Below, one piece after another: positions 6,925-16,328 of a stretch of DNA of 64,000 nt (position 1 is the first letter of the stretch; each line of letters begins with the position of its first letter). The stretch is from Pelagibius sp. CAU 1746. GTDB taxonomy: Bacteria; Pseudomonadota; Alphaproteobacteria; Kiloniellales; Kiloniellaceae. The stretch is from assembly GCF_039839785.1 (NCBI RefSeq), contig NZ_JBDOQT010000002.1, positions 832,971 to 896,970 on the forward strand, read 5' to 3'. Under the pieces are notes generated by a model. The model was not told the origin of the DNA, ran no database searches, and saw only the letters and a list, made by a program, of their open reading frames with translations. The position numbers were made by a program, and so were the translations under genes.

Positions 6925-8655
6925 TTGGAACGCAGGCTCGCCGCCATTCTTGCCGCTGATGTGGTCGACTACACCCGGATCATGGGCACGGATGAGACGG
7001 AAACGCTTCGGCGTATGACCGAGCTGCGCCAGGAAACCCTGGAACCGCTTATCGTCAAGAACCATGGCCGCGTGGTCAAAGTGATCGGAGATGGCCTATT
7101 GGTCGAGTTCGTCAGCGTCGTCGATGCTCTCACCTGCGCGGTGGCTTGGCAAAGAACAGTGATGGCGCACGAAGCGGAGGTCGATGACGACAAGCGGCTT
7201 AGCTTCCGCATTGGGATCAACCTGGGGGACGTGATCGTCGAGGATGACGATATTCACGGCGATGGGGTTAATGTTGCGGCGCGCCTGGAAAGCCTGGCAG
7301 AGCCCGACGGGATCTGGGTCTCCGGCGATGTCTTTCGCTATGCGAAGGGCAAAGTAGAAGCCGATTTCGATGACATGGGCGAACACTATCTCAAGAATGT
7401 CGCTGAGCCTGTCCGGATTTTTCGCGTCGCGCGTGGCCGTTCCGGCAGCGGCGCAGGTTCGACAAGAAAGAGCCCCTTGCGCCGCGCCGAGCACCCCTCG
7501 ATCGCGGTACTGCCTTTCGACAATATGTCTGGCGACCCGGAACAGGACTACTTCTCGGACGGCATCACTGAAGACATAATTACTGAGCTATCCCGCTTCC
7601 GCTCTCTATTCGTGCTTGCACGAAACTCTTCCTTTGCTTTCCGCGGTCAGCAGATCGATATCGCCGAGATCGCGCGCAGATTGAGCGTGCAGTATGTCGT
7701 GGAGGGGAGTGTACGCAAAGCGGGCAACCGGGTCCGCATCACTGCACAGCTTATCGACTCAGCCAGCGGCGCTCATCTCTGGGCCGAGCGCTACGACCGG
7801 GAACTCGAAGATGTCTTCGCTGTCCAGGATGACGTCGTGCGGACCGTCGTGGCGGCCGTAGCCGGGCAAGTGGAGGCGGCAGGCACCCAGCTCGCGAAGC
7901 GCAAACCACCCCAGAACCTCGTCGCCTACGACTACGTCCTGCGCGGTCTGGAGCAACTGCGCCTGGTCGGCGAAGAACACAACGCCGATGCTCAGCGTCT
8001 CTTCAAGAAGGCCGTCAACCTTGACCCCCAGTACGCAGCCGGTCACGCCTACTTGGCCTTGGCGATATATGTTCAATGGAACCACAACCAAGACCCTGGC
8101 GAACTGGAGCGCGCCCTTGCCAGCGCCCGCCGGGCTTTGGAACTGGACGAGAACGACAGTCGCTGCCACCGCATCCTGGTTCCTATTTACACTCACATGC
8201 ATCAATATGACTTGGCGGAGCTGCACTCAGATAAGAGCATTGCCCTGAATCCCAACGACGCGCTCGGCGCCATCTATCGGGCTATCCTGTTTCGTTATGT
8301 GGGGCGGGCAGAGGAAGGCGTTGAGTGGGCCCGCAAAGCGATGCAGCTCAATCCCTATCACCCGAATTGGTACAAGACCGTACTTGCTCACGTGCTGCAT
8401 ACCGCAGGACGCTATGCCGAGGCTCTCGAAGCCTATAGTCAGATTACCGAACGCCCGTCGTTCTATCACGCCTATGTGGCCGCCTGTCATGCCGAACTCG
8501 GCAACATGGACGAGGCGCAAAAAAATGCTGCCTTGGCGCTTCAGGTGAGGCCCGACTTTTCGATCGCGGCCCAAGGCAAGAAGCTGCCCTTCAAGAACGA
8601 GGCAGACTTGCAAAGCTTCCTTGCCGGGCTACGCAATGCGCGCCTACCCGAGTGA
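6925..8655 (+). CDS. Class III adenylate/guanylate cyclase with TolB-like and TPR regions
   Basis: A 576-residue predicted cytosolic cyclase. Residues 1-170 form the catalytic domain: metal-binding Asp in ILAADVVDYTRIMG, second Asp in VVKVIGDGLLVEF, and transition-state Asn/Arg in NVAARLES. A TolB-like segment (IAVLPFDNMSGDPEQDYFSD) follows, then TPR helices from about residue 330. The start is TTG at 6925 with GGGAG eight bases upstream; the nearby ATG at 6911 is out of frame. The second TPR cyclase at 11.3 kb also starts with TTG and the same ERRLAAI beginning. ATP versus GTP use is not settled. Confidence 0.9.
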   Translation: MERRLAAILAADVVDYTRIMGTDETETLRRMTELRQETLEPLIVKNHGRVVKVIGDGLLVEFVSVVDALTCAVAWQRTVMAHEAEVDDDKRLSFRIGINLGDVIVEDDDIHGDGVNVAARLESLAEPDGIWVSGDVFRYAKGKVEADFDDMGEHYLKNVAEPVRIFRVARGRSGSGAGSTRKSPLRRAEHPSIAVLPFDNMSGDPEQDYFSDGITEDIITELSRFRSLFVLARNSSFAFRGQQIDIAEIARRLSVQYVVEGSVRKAGNRVRITAQLIDSASGAHLWAERYDRELEDVFAVQDDVVRTVVAAVAGQVEAAGTQLAKRKPPQNLVAYDYVLRGLEQLRLVGEEHNADAQRLFKKAVNLDPQYAAGHAYLALAIYVQWNHNQDPGELERALASARRALELDENDSRCHRILVPIYTHMHQYDLAELHSDKSIALNPNDALGAIYRAILFRYVGRAEEGVEWARKAMQLNPYHPNWYKTVLAHVLHTAGRYAEALEAYSQITERPSFYHAYVAACHAELGNMDEAQKNAALALQVRPDFSIAAQGKKLPFKNEADLQSFLAGLRNARLPE

Positions 8656-8664
8656 CCGATCCCG

Positions 8665-10284
8665 CTATTCGGCGGGCTTCTTGCGCTCTGCCAAGATAGC
8701 AGCGTCTTCAAAGCCTTCGCTCTCCGACAACAGCGTCTGCGCCTGCCGCAAGATCTCCAGCGCCTGATTTCGATCGTCAGCAGTCATGGCATCGAGATCG
8801 AACTCCAGCTTGACGGCGGGGTGCTCGGCGCAGAAGCGCCGCCGCTGCTTGTCCGGGGGTTCAAGGGTATCGATAACCCGGAATGTAGCGATGGGATAGG
8901 CAAGCCCCTTGACCTCGACCTGCCCGTATTCCTCGCAGCGAATGCGGTCGCAGACATGTGCATAAGTCTCGTACGAAATGAGTATTTCGCCCGGTGTTGC
9001 CAGCGACTCCAATCGCGAGGCGGTGTTCACTGAACTTCCAATGATCGTGTAATCCAGGCGATCCTCGCTGCCGAAGTTACCTACCGTGCAGTATCCGGTA
9101 TGAATCCCCATTCGGCACTGGAGCGGATTCTCAATTCCGGCCCCTCGCCAGATCTCGGAGAGCTCGGCCAGCCGTTGGCGCATGGTGAGCGCCATCTCTA
9201 CGCAGGCGACCGCATCTTCCTTGACTCCTTTGCTTTCGGGATCGCCGAAGAAAAGCAAAATGGCATCCCCCACGTATTTGTCGATCGTAGCACCGTGGCT
9301 CAGTGCGATGCGCGACATTTCGGTCAGATAGTGGTTCAGCAGCTGGGTCAGCTCCTCGGATTCCATCCGGTCGGCGGTCTGGGTGAAGTCGGCGATATCG
9401 GAGAAGAACACTGTCAGCTTTTTCCGGGTGGCGGCGACCTTCACCTCCTGGCGGCCAGAAAAGATGGACTCGTAGACCTGGGGAGAGAGGTATTTGGCGA
9501 GTTGGCTGGAGAGCTGCTCCATCTGCCGGCTCTTGCTTGCCAGTTCCTCCGTTCGCTCGGCCACTTTGTCCTCCAGCGTGTCCCGAGCCGCCCGTAATTC
9601 CGCCTCGTAACTCTGCTGCTGTGCCTGCATCTGGTTGTAGGCGTCAATGACTTGGCCAAGCTCGTCCGTGCTGTGCCAGGTCACCGGCTGACGTTCTTCT
9701 TCCGTGCGCGCCTGGTTGATCGATGCGAGCAGCCGTGCCAGCGGCCTGCCAATGATACTGCGCAGCGCATATAGCGCAGCAGCGACCTCGATCGACACCG
9801 CGACCAGCGCGATGACGGCGGCGATAAGAAGTCGATTGCGGGTCTGCTCCCACAAAAATCGCCGGGTGGCCGTAAACTCCAGTGTACCGATTACCCGGTC
9901 TCCGCTCCCGGCATTGAAGATGATGTTGCGGCTGAGCGGGATTAGGTCCTCACGCGAGACTTCCTCCGGCGCCGCACCCGCCGCGCTCATCACTTCGCCC
10001 TTCTCGCCCAGAACTTGCGCAAAAACGATCTCACGGTTGGTGACAACGGCTTCCAGGCTCAGACGAATCTGCTCGCGGTCGAGATTCCAGACCGGGTTGG
10101 CCAACGCCGCCGCCTGTGTCCGGATCATACCTTCAAGGTTCTCTTCCAGACGGGCGACCGCATTGCGATGGGCCAGAAGCTCAATCAGGGCGAAGACCCC
10201 GATGACCGAAAGAAAGATCAGCGGAATGGTTACGCGAAGGAACTTGCCGCGCAGGGTCTGGCGCCTTCCGTCCCTCGGACGCAT
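8665..10284 (-). CDS. Membrane-bound class III nucleotidyl cyclase with HAMP domain
   Basis: A 539-residue protein. A transmembrane helix (about 18-37) precedes a periplasmic sensor region of about 110 residues, then a second helix, HAMP, a coiled coil rich in Glu/Gln (AARDTLEDKVAERTEEL) and a cyclase domain. Catalytic residues are present: VFFSDIADFT, IDKYVGDAILLFF and VNTASRLES. The ATG at 10282-10284 is chosen because GGAGGA lies nine bases upstream. A TTG start 23 codons earlier lacks a ribosome site. It is convergent with the preceding cyclase and divergent from the binding protein at 10.4 kb, which may serve as its ligand-binding partner (inference). Confidence 0.88.
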   Translation of the reverse strand: MRPRDGRRQTLRGKFLRVTIPLIFLSVIGVFALIELLAHRNAVARLEENLEGMIRTQAAALANPVWNLDREQIRLSLEAVVTNREIVFAQVLGEKGEVMSAAGAAPEEVSREDLIPLSRNIIFNAGSGDRVIGTLEFTATRRFLWEQTRNRLLIAAVIALVAVSIEVAAALYALRSIIGRPLARLLASINQARTEEERQPVTWHSTDELGQVIDAYNQMQAQQQSYEAELRAARDTLEDKVAERTEELASKSRQMEQLSSQLAKYLSPQVYESIFSGRQEVKVAATRKKLTVFFSDIADFTQTADRMESEELTQLLNHYLTEMSRIALSHGATIDKYVGDAILLFFGDPESKGVKEDAVACVEMALTMRQRLAELSEIWRGAGIENPLQCRMGIHTGYCTVGNFGSEDRLDYTIIGSSVNTASRLESLATPGEILISYETYAHVCDRIRCEEYGQVEVKGLAYPIATFRVIDTLEPPDKQRRRFCAEHPAVKLEFDLDAMTADDRNQALEILRQAQTLLSESEGFEDAAILAERKKPAE

Positions 10285-10430
10285 CACCTGGGTCCTCCGG
10301 CGTCGTAGCGCGATCCGAAGGCCGCTTCGGATCGGCGCTGTGTCGGTAGCCAATCATATGGTAGATTGGTGCCGCGAGCCATGAAGCTTTTGCGTCGTGG
10401 CCGCGAGACTGGCATGAGAGGCCACCCAAG

Positions 10431-11204
10431 ATGCGCCACCTCTATGTCATGACCATTGCTGCCCTGCTTGGCCTCTCAGGGCCGGCTGCCGAGGCGCAGA
10501 ATGTGCTTCGGATCGGCTACTTCGACATCCCGCCCCATGTGACCGGGGCGGAGGGCGGGCGGCCGCAAGGCGCCGCAATCAGCTACTTCGAGGAGTATAT
10601 CGCGCCGCATTTCGGTGTACCTTTCGAATGGAACGCTGAAGTCACCGCGCCGACGCGGCTCATGAACCAGCTCGGCGACGGCGAGATCGACGCGATGATC
10701 TTTCTCGGCAGGACGGCCGAGCGAACCGAAATCTTCCACTACCCCAATCCGTATCTCGTGATCCCGGAAACCATCGCGCTGAAGGCGGACCATCCACTTT
10801 CATCGATAACAACGGTCAGCGATCTTTACGGCTTGAGGTTGGGGTTTCTGGTGGGAGGGCGCATTCCGGAACCGATGCAATCCAATCGGATTACCTACGA
10901 TCTGATTGCCGGGAAGCGGCTCATGGAGCGCAATGTGGAGAAGCTGCTGTTGGGGCGCATCGACGGCATCTATGCGCCACTATCCACTGCACTGCTCAGT
11001 ATCATCGAGGACATGGGCGTCCGCGACGAGATCAAACTCGTGCCTATCGAGTTCCTTGGACCAGTCGAAATCTACAGCGTCTTCTCGAAGAGAACAGTTA
11101 CGATAGAGATCGTAGATCGTTACAATATGGCATTGGAAAGGGCGCAAGCCGAAGTCGGCTACAAGGAGTTCCTGGAGAACTACCTGAAAGCGCGCCGCAA
11201 CTGA
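10431..11204 (+). CDS. Periplasmic solute-binding protein, family 3 type
   Basis: A 257-residue exported protein with a clear signal peptide (LYVMTIAALLGLSGPAAEAQ, cleavage after AEA). A bilobal binding domain follows, of the kind used for amino acids: VLRIGYFDIPP at the start, then MNQLGDGEIDAMIFLGRTAER, a typical SBP_bac_3 hinge region. No permease or ATPase lies next to it; both neighbours are nucleotidyl cyclases. A sensory role is therefore at least as likely as a transport role. Confidence 0.78.
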   Translation: MRHLYVMTIAALLGLSGPAAEAQNVLRIGYFDIPPHVTGAEGGRPQGAAISYFEEYIAPHFGVPFEWNAEVTAPTRLMNQLGDGEIDAMIFLGRTAERTEIFHYPNPYLVIPETIALKADHPLSSITTVSDLYGLRLGFLVGGRIPEPMQSNRITYDLIAGKRLMERNVEKLLLGRIDGIYAPLSTALLSIIEDMGVRDEIKLVPIEFLGPVEIYSVFSKRTVTIEIVDRYNMALERAQAEVGYKEFLENYLKARRN

Positions 11205-11283
11205 GATTCCCGGTTTGCGGCCTAGCGCTTTCATGGTGCCCGCCGCATTTCTACCGAGCATGCACGTTGGGCGGAGGAAGTGT

Positions 11284-13302
11284 TTGGAACGCAGGCTCGC
11301 AGCGATAATGTCCGTTGACGTAGTTGGCTACAGCCGCCTCATGGGTCAAGACGAGGCCGGCACCCTGGCCGCACTGAAGGCGCATCGCGCAGAACTGATT
11401 GATCCAACCATCGCCAAGCATAAAGGCCGCCTGGTGAAGCTCATGGGCGACGGCGCCCTGGTGGAGTTCCCCAGCGCTGTCGATGCCGTAGTCTGCGCAG
11501 CGGCGCTGCAGCGGGGCATGGCCCAGCGGACAGCAGAGCATCCTGAAGACCGCAGGATCGTCTTCCGTATCGGCATCAATATCGGCGATCTCATTGTCGA
11601 GGGCGACGACCTTTATGGCGACGGGGTGAACATCGCCGCCAGGCTGGAGGGCTTGGCCGAACCCGGTGGTATTTGCGTATCGCAGCACGTAGTGGGCCAG
11701 GTCAAAGGCAAGGTAGACTTCGGCTTCGAGGATTTGGGCAATCAACACGTCAAGAATATCGCCGAACCGATCCGGGTCTATCGCGTAAGTCTGTCGCCCA
11801 AGGCTGCCGGCAAAAATGTGAGGTTGAAGAAAGGTGCACGAGGGGCATGGAGAAAAGCGGCAGTGGCGGCGGCTGCGGCCGTGGCGATCGCAGCCTCCGG
11901 CGCGGTTGCTTGGCTGAAGCCTTGGCAACCGACTGTCGAGCCGGCTTCTGTCGATCGAATGGCGTTCCCGCTACCTGAAAAACCCTCCATCGCGGTTTTG
12001 CCATTCGTGAACATGTCAGGTGACCCTGAGCAGGAGTACTTCACCGACGGCCTGACCGAGGATTTGATCACCGACCTTTCGAGCATTTCGGGACTATTCG
12101 TCATCTCCCGAAACTCGACTTTTGTGTACAAGGGACGCTCGGTACCCGCCCGGCAAGTTTCGGAGGACTTAGGCGTGCGCTACGTGCTGGAGGGCAGCGT
12201 TCGCCGGTCAGGCAATGAGATCCGCGTCAATGCTCAGCTTATCGATGCAACCACCGGCGGCAACCTTTGGGCGGAGCGCTACGACGGCCCTGTTGCCAGT
12301 GTCTTCGAAGTGCAGGATCTCTTCATCAGGGAGATTGTCAGCGCCTTGGCGCTGAATCTTTCCGAAGGCGAGCGGAAGGCCTTTGCCAGCGGACAAACCA
12401 CCAACATTCAAGCGCGCGAGGCGTTTCAGAAAGGCTGGGAGCACTATCTGCGCTACACGGCAGAGGACAACGCCATTGCCGCAGAGCATCTTGGGAATGC
12501 GCTCGAAATTGATCCCGGTTATGGGCGCGCTTACGCCGCTCTGGGCTTGGTCTATGTAAGAGGCTGTCAGTGGCGATGGCACGAGGAGCTGGGCACAAGT
12601 CCGAGTGGCGCCTTTGACACCGCGGTCGCCTATGTGACGGAAGGTGAGGCGAACAGCTCGTCACTGACCAAAGTGGCGGCCTCGCAAATTTCGCTTTACG
12701 ACAATCAGCACGACGCAGCGCTTACCGAGGCTGCGCGTGCGGTAGCACTCGATCCGAATGACCCTGAGGCCCAGGTTGCCATGGGCCTGGCAATGATTAC
12801 GACCGGCAAGCCGGAGCCGGGCTTGGCGTTTATCGAGACGGCGTTGCGGCTCAACCCAAACCACCCAAGCCACTATGCCCTGGCCAAGGCTTTGGCCTAC
12901 TTTGCAATGAATGACCTGGACCAATCAGCTACCGTACTGACTCAGGCCCTAACACGAAACCCGGACTCCGACGACTTGACGCCCCTTCTGTCGGCAAGCC
13001 ATGCCCGTCTCGGCCGCAGGAAAGATGCCAGAGACGCGCTCCTGCAATGGCGGCCCGAGGCCAATCAGGCTGAGCTCGAGAGAAGCGTTCTGGAGTATCA
13101 CTTCCCTTACAAATGGAGCCCCGAGGCGCGCGATGTTGAGCAGCGACTGCAAGACGGCCTCAAGCTTTCTACGCTGCCGTTGGATGTCACCGTCGACACA
13201 CTGATCGAGCGGCTACACAGTGGTGACGCTACGGAGCGCAGATCCTCCGTTGAAGAACTGGGGCTTTTTGGCCCCTTGCGGCCAACGCGGTACCGGTCTT
13301 GA
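11284..13302 (+). CDS. Class III nucleotidyl cyclase with TolB-like/TPR regions, C-terminus truncated by frameshift
   Basis: Paralogue of the cyclase at 6.9 kb. The cyclase domain occupies residues 1-170 (IMSVDVVGYSRLMG, LVKLMGDGALVEF, NIAARLEG). A hydrophobic segment follows near residues 196-216 (AAVAAAAAVAIAASGAVAWL), then the TolB-like segment and TPRs. The TTG at 11284 is chosen because GGAGG precedes it and the first residues match the paralogue. The present frame ends early at 13302; the following DNA encodes HEAT-like repeats in another frame. Confidence 0.88.
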   Translation: MERRLAAIMSVDVVGYSRLMGQDEAGTLAALKAHRAELIDPTIAKHKGRLVKLMGDGALVEFPSAVDAVVCAAALQRGMAQRTAEHPEDRRIVFRIGINIGDLIVEGDDLYGDGVNIAARLEGLAEPGGICVSQHVVGQVKGKVDFGFEDLGNQHVKNIAEPIRVYRVSLSPKAAGKNVRLKKGARGAWRKAAVAAAAAVAIAASGAVAWLKPWQPTVEPASVDRMAFPLPEKPSIAVLPFVNMSGDPEQEYFTDGLTEDLITDLSSISGLFVISRNSTFVYKGRSVPARQVSEDLGVRYVLEGSVRRSGNEIRVNAQLIDATTGGNLWAERYDGPVASVFEVQDLFIREIVSALALNLSEGERKAFASGQTTNIQAREAFQKGWEHYLRYTAEDNAIAAEHLGNALEIDPGYGRAYAALGLVYVRGCQWRWHEELGTSPSGAFDTAVAYVTEGEANSSSLTKVAASQISLYDNQHDAALTEAARAVALDPNDPEAQVAMGLAMITTGKPEPGLAFIETALRLNPNHPSHYALAKALAYFAMNDLDQSATVLTQALTRNPDSDDLTPLLSASHARLGRRKDARDALLQWRPEANQAELERSVLEYHFPYKWSPEARDVEQRLQDGLKLSTLPLDVTVDTLIERLHSGDATERRSSVEELGLFGPLRPTRYRS

Positions 13303-13472
13303 TTGAAGCTCTGGGCGACCCGGAGTTTCGGGTTGTCGGCGCGGTGCTGAACACACTAGGAAAGATCGGGCCCGCCTCGAAGGCTGCAATTCCGGCCCTT
13401 GAGGACATGCTGGCCAAGGGGGTTGACGAGTTTCGTGTGAAGCGGGCGCTGAACTACATCAAAGAGCTATGA
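13260..13472 (+). pseudogene. Frameshifted HEAT-repeat tail of the upstream cyclase
   Basis: The upstream frame reads SSVEELGLFGP and then runs out after nine nonsense residues. One base out of register, the DNA continues as LAANAVPVLIEALGDPEFRVV, then VLNTLGKIGPASKAAIPALE and a stop at 13470-13472. This is a good HEAT-repeat pattern and also continues the last in-frame helix. The slip lies in GGGGC-TTTTTG-GCCCC (13260-13275), a perfect 5-bp hairpin around a T-run, where a one-base deletion is plausible. A sequencing error cannot be excluded. Confidence 0.8.
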
Positions 13473-14381
13473 GAGTGCCGCGTAGGCTCCTGCGATCTCG
13501 GCGGCCAGGCGGGCGTTGTTCAGAACCAGGGCGACGTTGGCCTCCAGGCTGGCGCCGCCGCTGAGATCTTCCAGGCGGGCCAGCAGGAAGGGCGTGACCG
13601 CCTTGCCCTGGACGCCCTGCGCTTCGGCTTCGGCCAGCGCGGTTTCGATATGGCCGGCGATCCGGGCGGCGGGAATCTCCGCCTCTGCCGGGATGGGATT
13701 GGCGACCATCAGGCCGCCGCCCAGGCCCAGCGTCCACTTGCACTGCATAACTTCGGCAATCTCTTGCGCGCTGTCGCGGCGCAGCGGCACCGCCAGGCCC
13801 GAGGCGCGGCTGTAGAAGGCCGGCAGTTGGTCGCAGCCGTAGCCGACGACCGGCACGCCCAGCGTCTCCAGCACCTCCAGGGTCTTGGGCAGGTCGAGGA
13901 TCGCCTTGGCCCCGGCGCAGACCACCGCGACCGGCGTGCGCGCCAGTTCCTGCAGGTCGGCGGAAACGTCGAAGCTCAACTCGGCGCCGCGGTGCACGCC
14001 TCCGATGCCGCCGGTGGCGAAAACCCGTATGCCGGCCAGGTCGGCGCAGATCATGGTCGCCGCTACGGTGGTGGAGCCCGTGCCGCCGGCCGCCAGCACG
14101 GCGGGCAGGTCGGCGCGGCTCACCTTGGCCACGTCCCGCTCCCCGGCCAGGCGCTCCAACTCCTGTGGCTCCAGGCCGATGCGGATCCGCCCGTCGAGGA
14201 GCGCGATGGTGGCCGGCACGGCGCCGCCGGCCCGCACCGCCGCGGCCACCGCCCGCGCCGTCTCCAGGTTGCGCGGCGCCGGCATGCCGTGGGTGATGAT
14301 GGTGGATTCCAGCGCCACCACCGGCCGGCCGGCCGCCAGGGCCTGTTGCACTTCCGGCAGGATTTCGACGAAGGGCTTCAT
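13467..14381 (-). CDS. psuG: Pseudouridine-5'-phosphate glycosidase
   Basis: Splits pseudouridine 5'-phosphate into uracil and ribose 5-phosphate. The 304-residue protein carries the family N-terminus PVVALESTIITHGMP, then FATGGIGGVHRGAE, and SAQEIAEVMQCKW toward the C-terminus. The ATG at 14379-14381 shares one base with the psuK stop (TGATG), so the two are coupled. Its end overlaps the degenerate cyclase tail by six bases on the opposite strand. Confidence 0.95.
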   Translation of the reverse strand: MKPFVEILPEVQQALAAGRPVVALESTIITHGMPAPRNLETARAVAAAVRAGGAVPATIALLDGRIRIGLEPQELERLAGERDVAKVSRADLPAVLAAGGTGSTTVAATMICADLAGIRVFATGGIGGVHRGAELSFDVSADLQELARTPVAVVCAGAKAILDLPKTLEVLETLGVPVVGYGCDQLPAFYSRASGLAVPLRRDSAQEIAEVMQCKWTLGLGGGLMVANPIPAEAEIPAARIAGHIETALAEAEAQGVQGKAVTPFLLARLEDLSGGASLEANVALVLNNARLAAEIAGAYAALS

Positions 14382-15304
14382 CACGCGGTGATCTGCTCCA
14401 GTTTCTCGGGCGTCAGTTCGGCACTGACGCTGTCGTTGCTCTCCACGGTCAGGCGGGCCGCTGCCAGGGCGCGCCGCCCGGCGCTTTCCAGGTCCCGCCC
14501 CTCCAGGCGCGCCGCAAGGAAGGCCGCCGCCAGGGCGTCGCCCGCCCCGGTGACGTCGGTCAGCGGGCCGGGCAACTTTGCCAGTTCCAGCACCGCGCCA
14601 CCCCCGGCAAGGCAGATGCCCGCCTCGCCCAGGGTGATGACGACCTCTCCGGCCCCGGCGGCCAGCAGCGCCCGGGCCAGGGCCGTCGGGGCCGTTTCCG
14701 GGTCCAGCCCGGCCAGCACCGCGGCCTCGCGGCGGTTCACCACCAGGAAGTCGCAGGCCGCCAACAGCGGGCGCAGGCGCTCGACCTTGGCCGGCGACAC
14801 GCCGATGGCCGCCATCCGCCGCCCCTTTTGCCGCAGCCCGGCCAGGAAGGCCAGGGTCTCCTGCGGCAGGTTGCAGTCCGCGACCAGCGCCTCCGCCTCC
14901 CAGAGCGCCGCCGGCAGGGCGCGCAGCAGCGCCGGGGTGATCTCGTCATAGATCCGCATGTCGGCGACGGCGACCAGCATCTCGCCGTCGGGCTGCAGGG
15001 CGATGAGGTGAAAGGCCGTCGGCGCCGCCGCCGAACGGCTGACGCCCGCCAGCCCCAGGGGCAGGGTCCGCAAACCCGCCAGCAGGGCGTCGCCCTCGGC
15101 GTCCGGACCCAGCCGCGTCACCAGCTCGACCCCGAGCCCCAGGCGCAGGAGGTTCTCCGCGAGATTGCGCGCCACGCCGCCTGGGCAGCCCCGCAGCTCC
15201 ACCGGGTTGGAGGCGCCCTCCACGTAAGGCGCCGGGGCCCGCGCCTTGCGGTCCAGATGGCAGGCCCCGATCACGGCAACCCTCGGCGGACTGTCGCTTC
15301 CCAA
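14381..15304 (-). CDS. psuK: PfkB-family pseudouridine kinase
   Basis: Phosphorylates pseudouridine for PsuG. It is a PfkB/ribokinase-fold kinase with the anion-hole signature LTDVTGAGDALAAAFLAARL near the C-terminus and the N-terminal VAVIGACHLDRKA strand. The TTG at 15302-15304 is chosen: AAGGAG lies eight bases upstream and the resulting 307 residues match the family. A reading that begins 62 codons earlier is unconserved and Pro/Ala-rich. It forms a two-gene operon with psuG; no pseudouridine transporter is seen beside it. Confidence 0.9.
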   Translation of the reverse strand: MGSDSPPRVAVIGACHLDRKARAPAPYVEGASNPVELRGCPGGVARNLAENLLRLGLGVELVTRLGPDAEGDALLAGLRTLPLGLAGVSRSAAAPTAFHLIALQPDGEMLVAVADMRIYDEITPALLRALPAALWEAEALVADCNLPQETLAFLAGLRQKGRRMAAIGVSPAKVERLRPLLAACDFLVVNRREAAVLAGLDPETAPTALARALLAAGAGEVVITLGEAGICLAGGGAVLELAKLPGPLTDVTGAGDALAAAFLAARLEGRDLESAGRRALAAARLTVESNDSVSAELTPEKLEQITA

Positions 15305-15518
15305 GCCTTCGACTCCTTCGACTGCGGTTGCCGGCGCAGCTTCGCCGAGCGGAGGCTCCCAGGCAACCAATGGGGCAACCGCCAAGACAGCGCCCGAAAA
15401 TCCGCCATAATCATCGGCATTCTGGACACCTGCCGGGGGTCCGGCGGTGGCCGGTGGCCGGGGGGCCGGCAACTTCGCCATGGATTGCAAGGACGCTGCG
15501 GGTTATATCGGACAGGGA

Positions 15519-16328
15519 ATGAACTCTGAGTTGAAGTCAGACGCGGGGCGGCACGTGCGGACGCGGCCGATCGCCGGTGACGGCGTGCGGGGCCTCCGGC
15601 CCCGCGGGCGCGTTGAGGCCGTCAAGAGCTGGGCCGGACGAGTGCTCGTGATCGCCGCCTTGGCCTGCGCCCTGCCGCTGCCGCTCCCCTCGGCGCCTGC
15701 CCTGGCCCAACAAAGCCCGCACGCGCCGGAGGACGTCGCCGCCAGCCGCGACCGGGTGCTCGACGATCGCCGCTACCAGACCGAAAAGCCGGAACCCGAG
15801 GTTGTGCCGGAGATCAATCGATGGAGGATCCCGCCCTGGCTGGCGAAGACCATCCTCTGGTCCCTGGGCGCGGTGGTCGCCGCCATCATCCTCTTCTTTC
15901 TCTTCAATCTGGCCCGCGAGCTGCTGGAAGGCCGCTTCGGCATCAAGCGCAGCCCCAAGGCGGCGCCGGCCGAGCCGGCCAAGGTGCAGGCGGTGCCGCC
16001 GGCCCAGCGCGAGGCGGAGCACCGTACCCTGGCCGAGGCCGACGCCCTGGCGGCCGAGGGACGCTTCAGCGAGGCCATTCACCTGCTGCTGCTGGTCGCC
16101 ATGGAGCGCCTGCGCCGCGAGCTGGGCCCGCGCATCGCCCCGGCCATGACCGGCCGCGAAGTGCTGCGCCTCAGCGCCATCCCCGGCGAGGCCGCGGCGC
16201 CGCTGACCCGCATGGTGGCGGCCTCGGAGATCAACCACTTCGGCGGACGCAGCGCCGGGGAGCCCGACTACCGCAACTGCCGCGACGACTTCCTGCGCTT
16301 CAACGGCATGGAAGGGGTGCCCGCATGA
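15519..16328 (+). CDS. DUF4129-type membrane protein
   Basis: A 269-residue protein with an N-terminal hydrophobic segment ending in ALA (about residues 43-65), a single strong transmembrane helix (TILWSLGAVVAAIILFFLF) and a cytoplasmic C-terminal domain. That domain contains LLLVAMERLRRELGP and ends NCRDDFLRFNG, a DUF4129-like pattern. It is the first gene of a cluster with DUF4350, MoxR, DUF58, SpoIIM-like and RDD genes. Similar clusters are widespread and poorly characterised; MoxR partners often act in assembly of surface or metal-dependent proteins. The start is the ATG at 15519, divergent from psuK. Confidence 0.75.
   Translation: MNSELKSDAGRHVRTRPIAGDGVRGLRPRGRVEAVKSWAGRVLVIAALACALPLPLPSAPALAQQSPHAPEDVAASRDRVLDDRRYQTEKPEPEVVPEINRWRIPPWLAKTILWSLGAVVAAIILFFLFNLARELLEGRFGIKRSPKAAPAEPAKVQAVPPAQREAEHRTLAEADALAAEGRFSEAIHLLLLVAMERLRRELGPRIAPAMTGREVLRLSAIPGEAAAPLTRMVAASEINHFGGRSAGEPDYRNCRDDFLRFNGMEGVPA

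Noticed and set aside
13260-13290. Programmed -1 ribosomal frameshifting to express the HEAT tail
   Set aside because: The T-run is not in the register of a canonical X-XXY-YYZ slippery site, so a mutation or sequencing error is simpler. The frameshift itself is kept as a finding.
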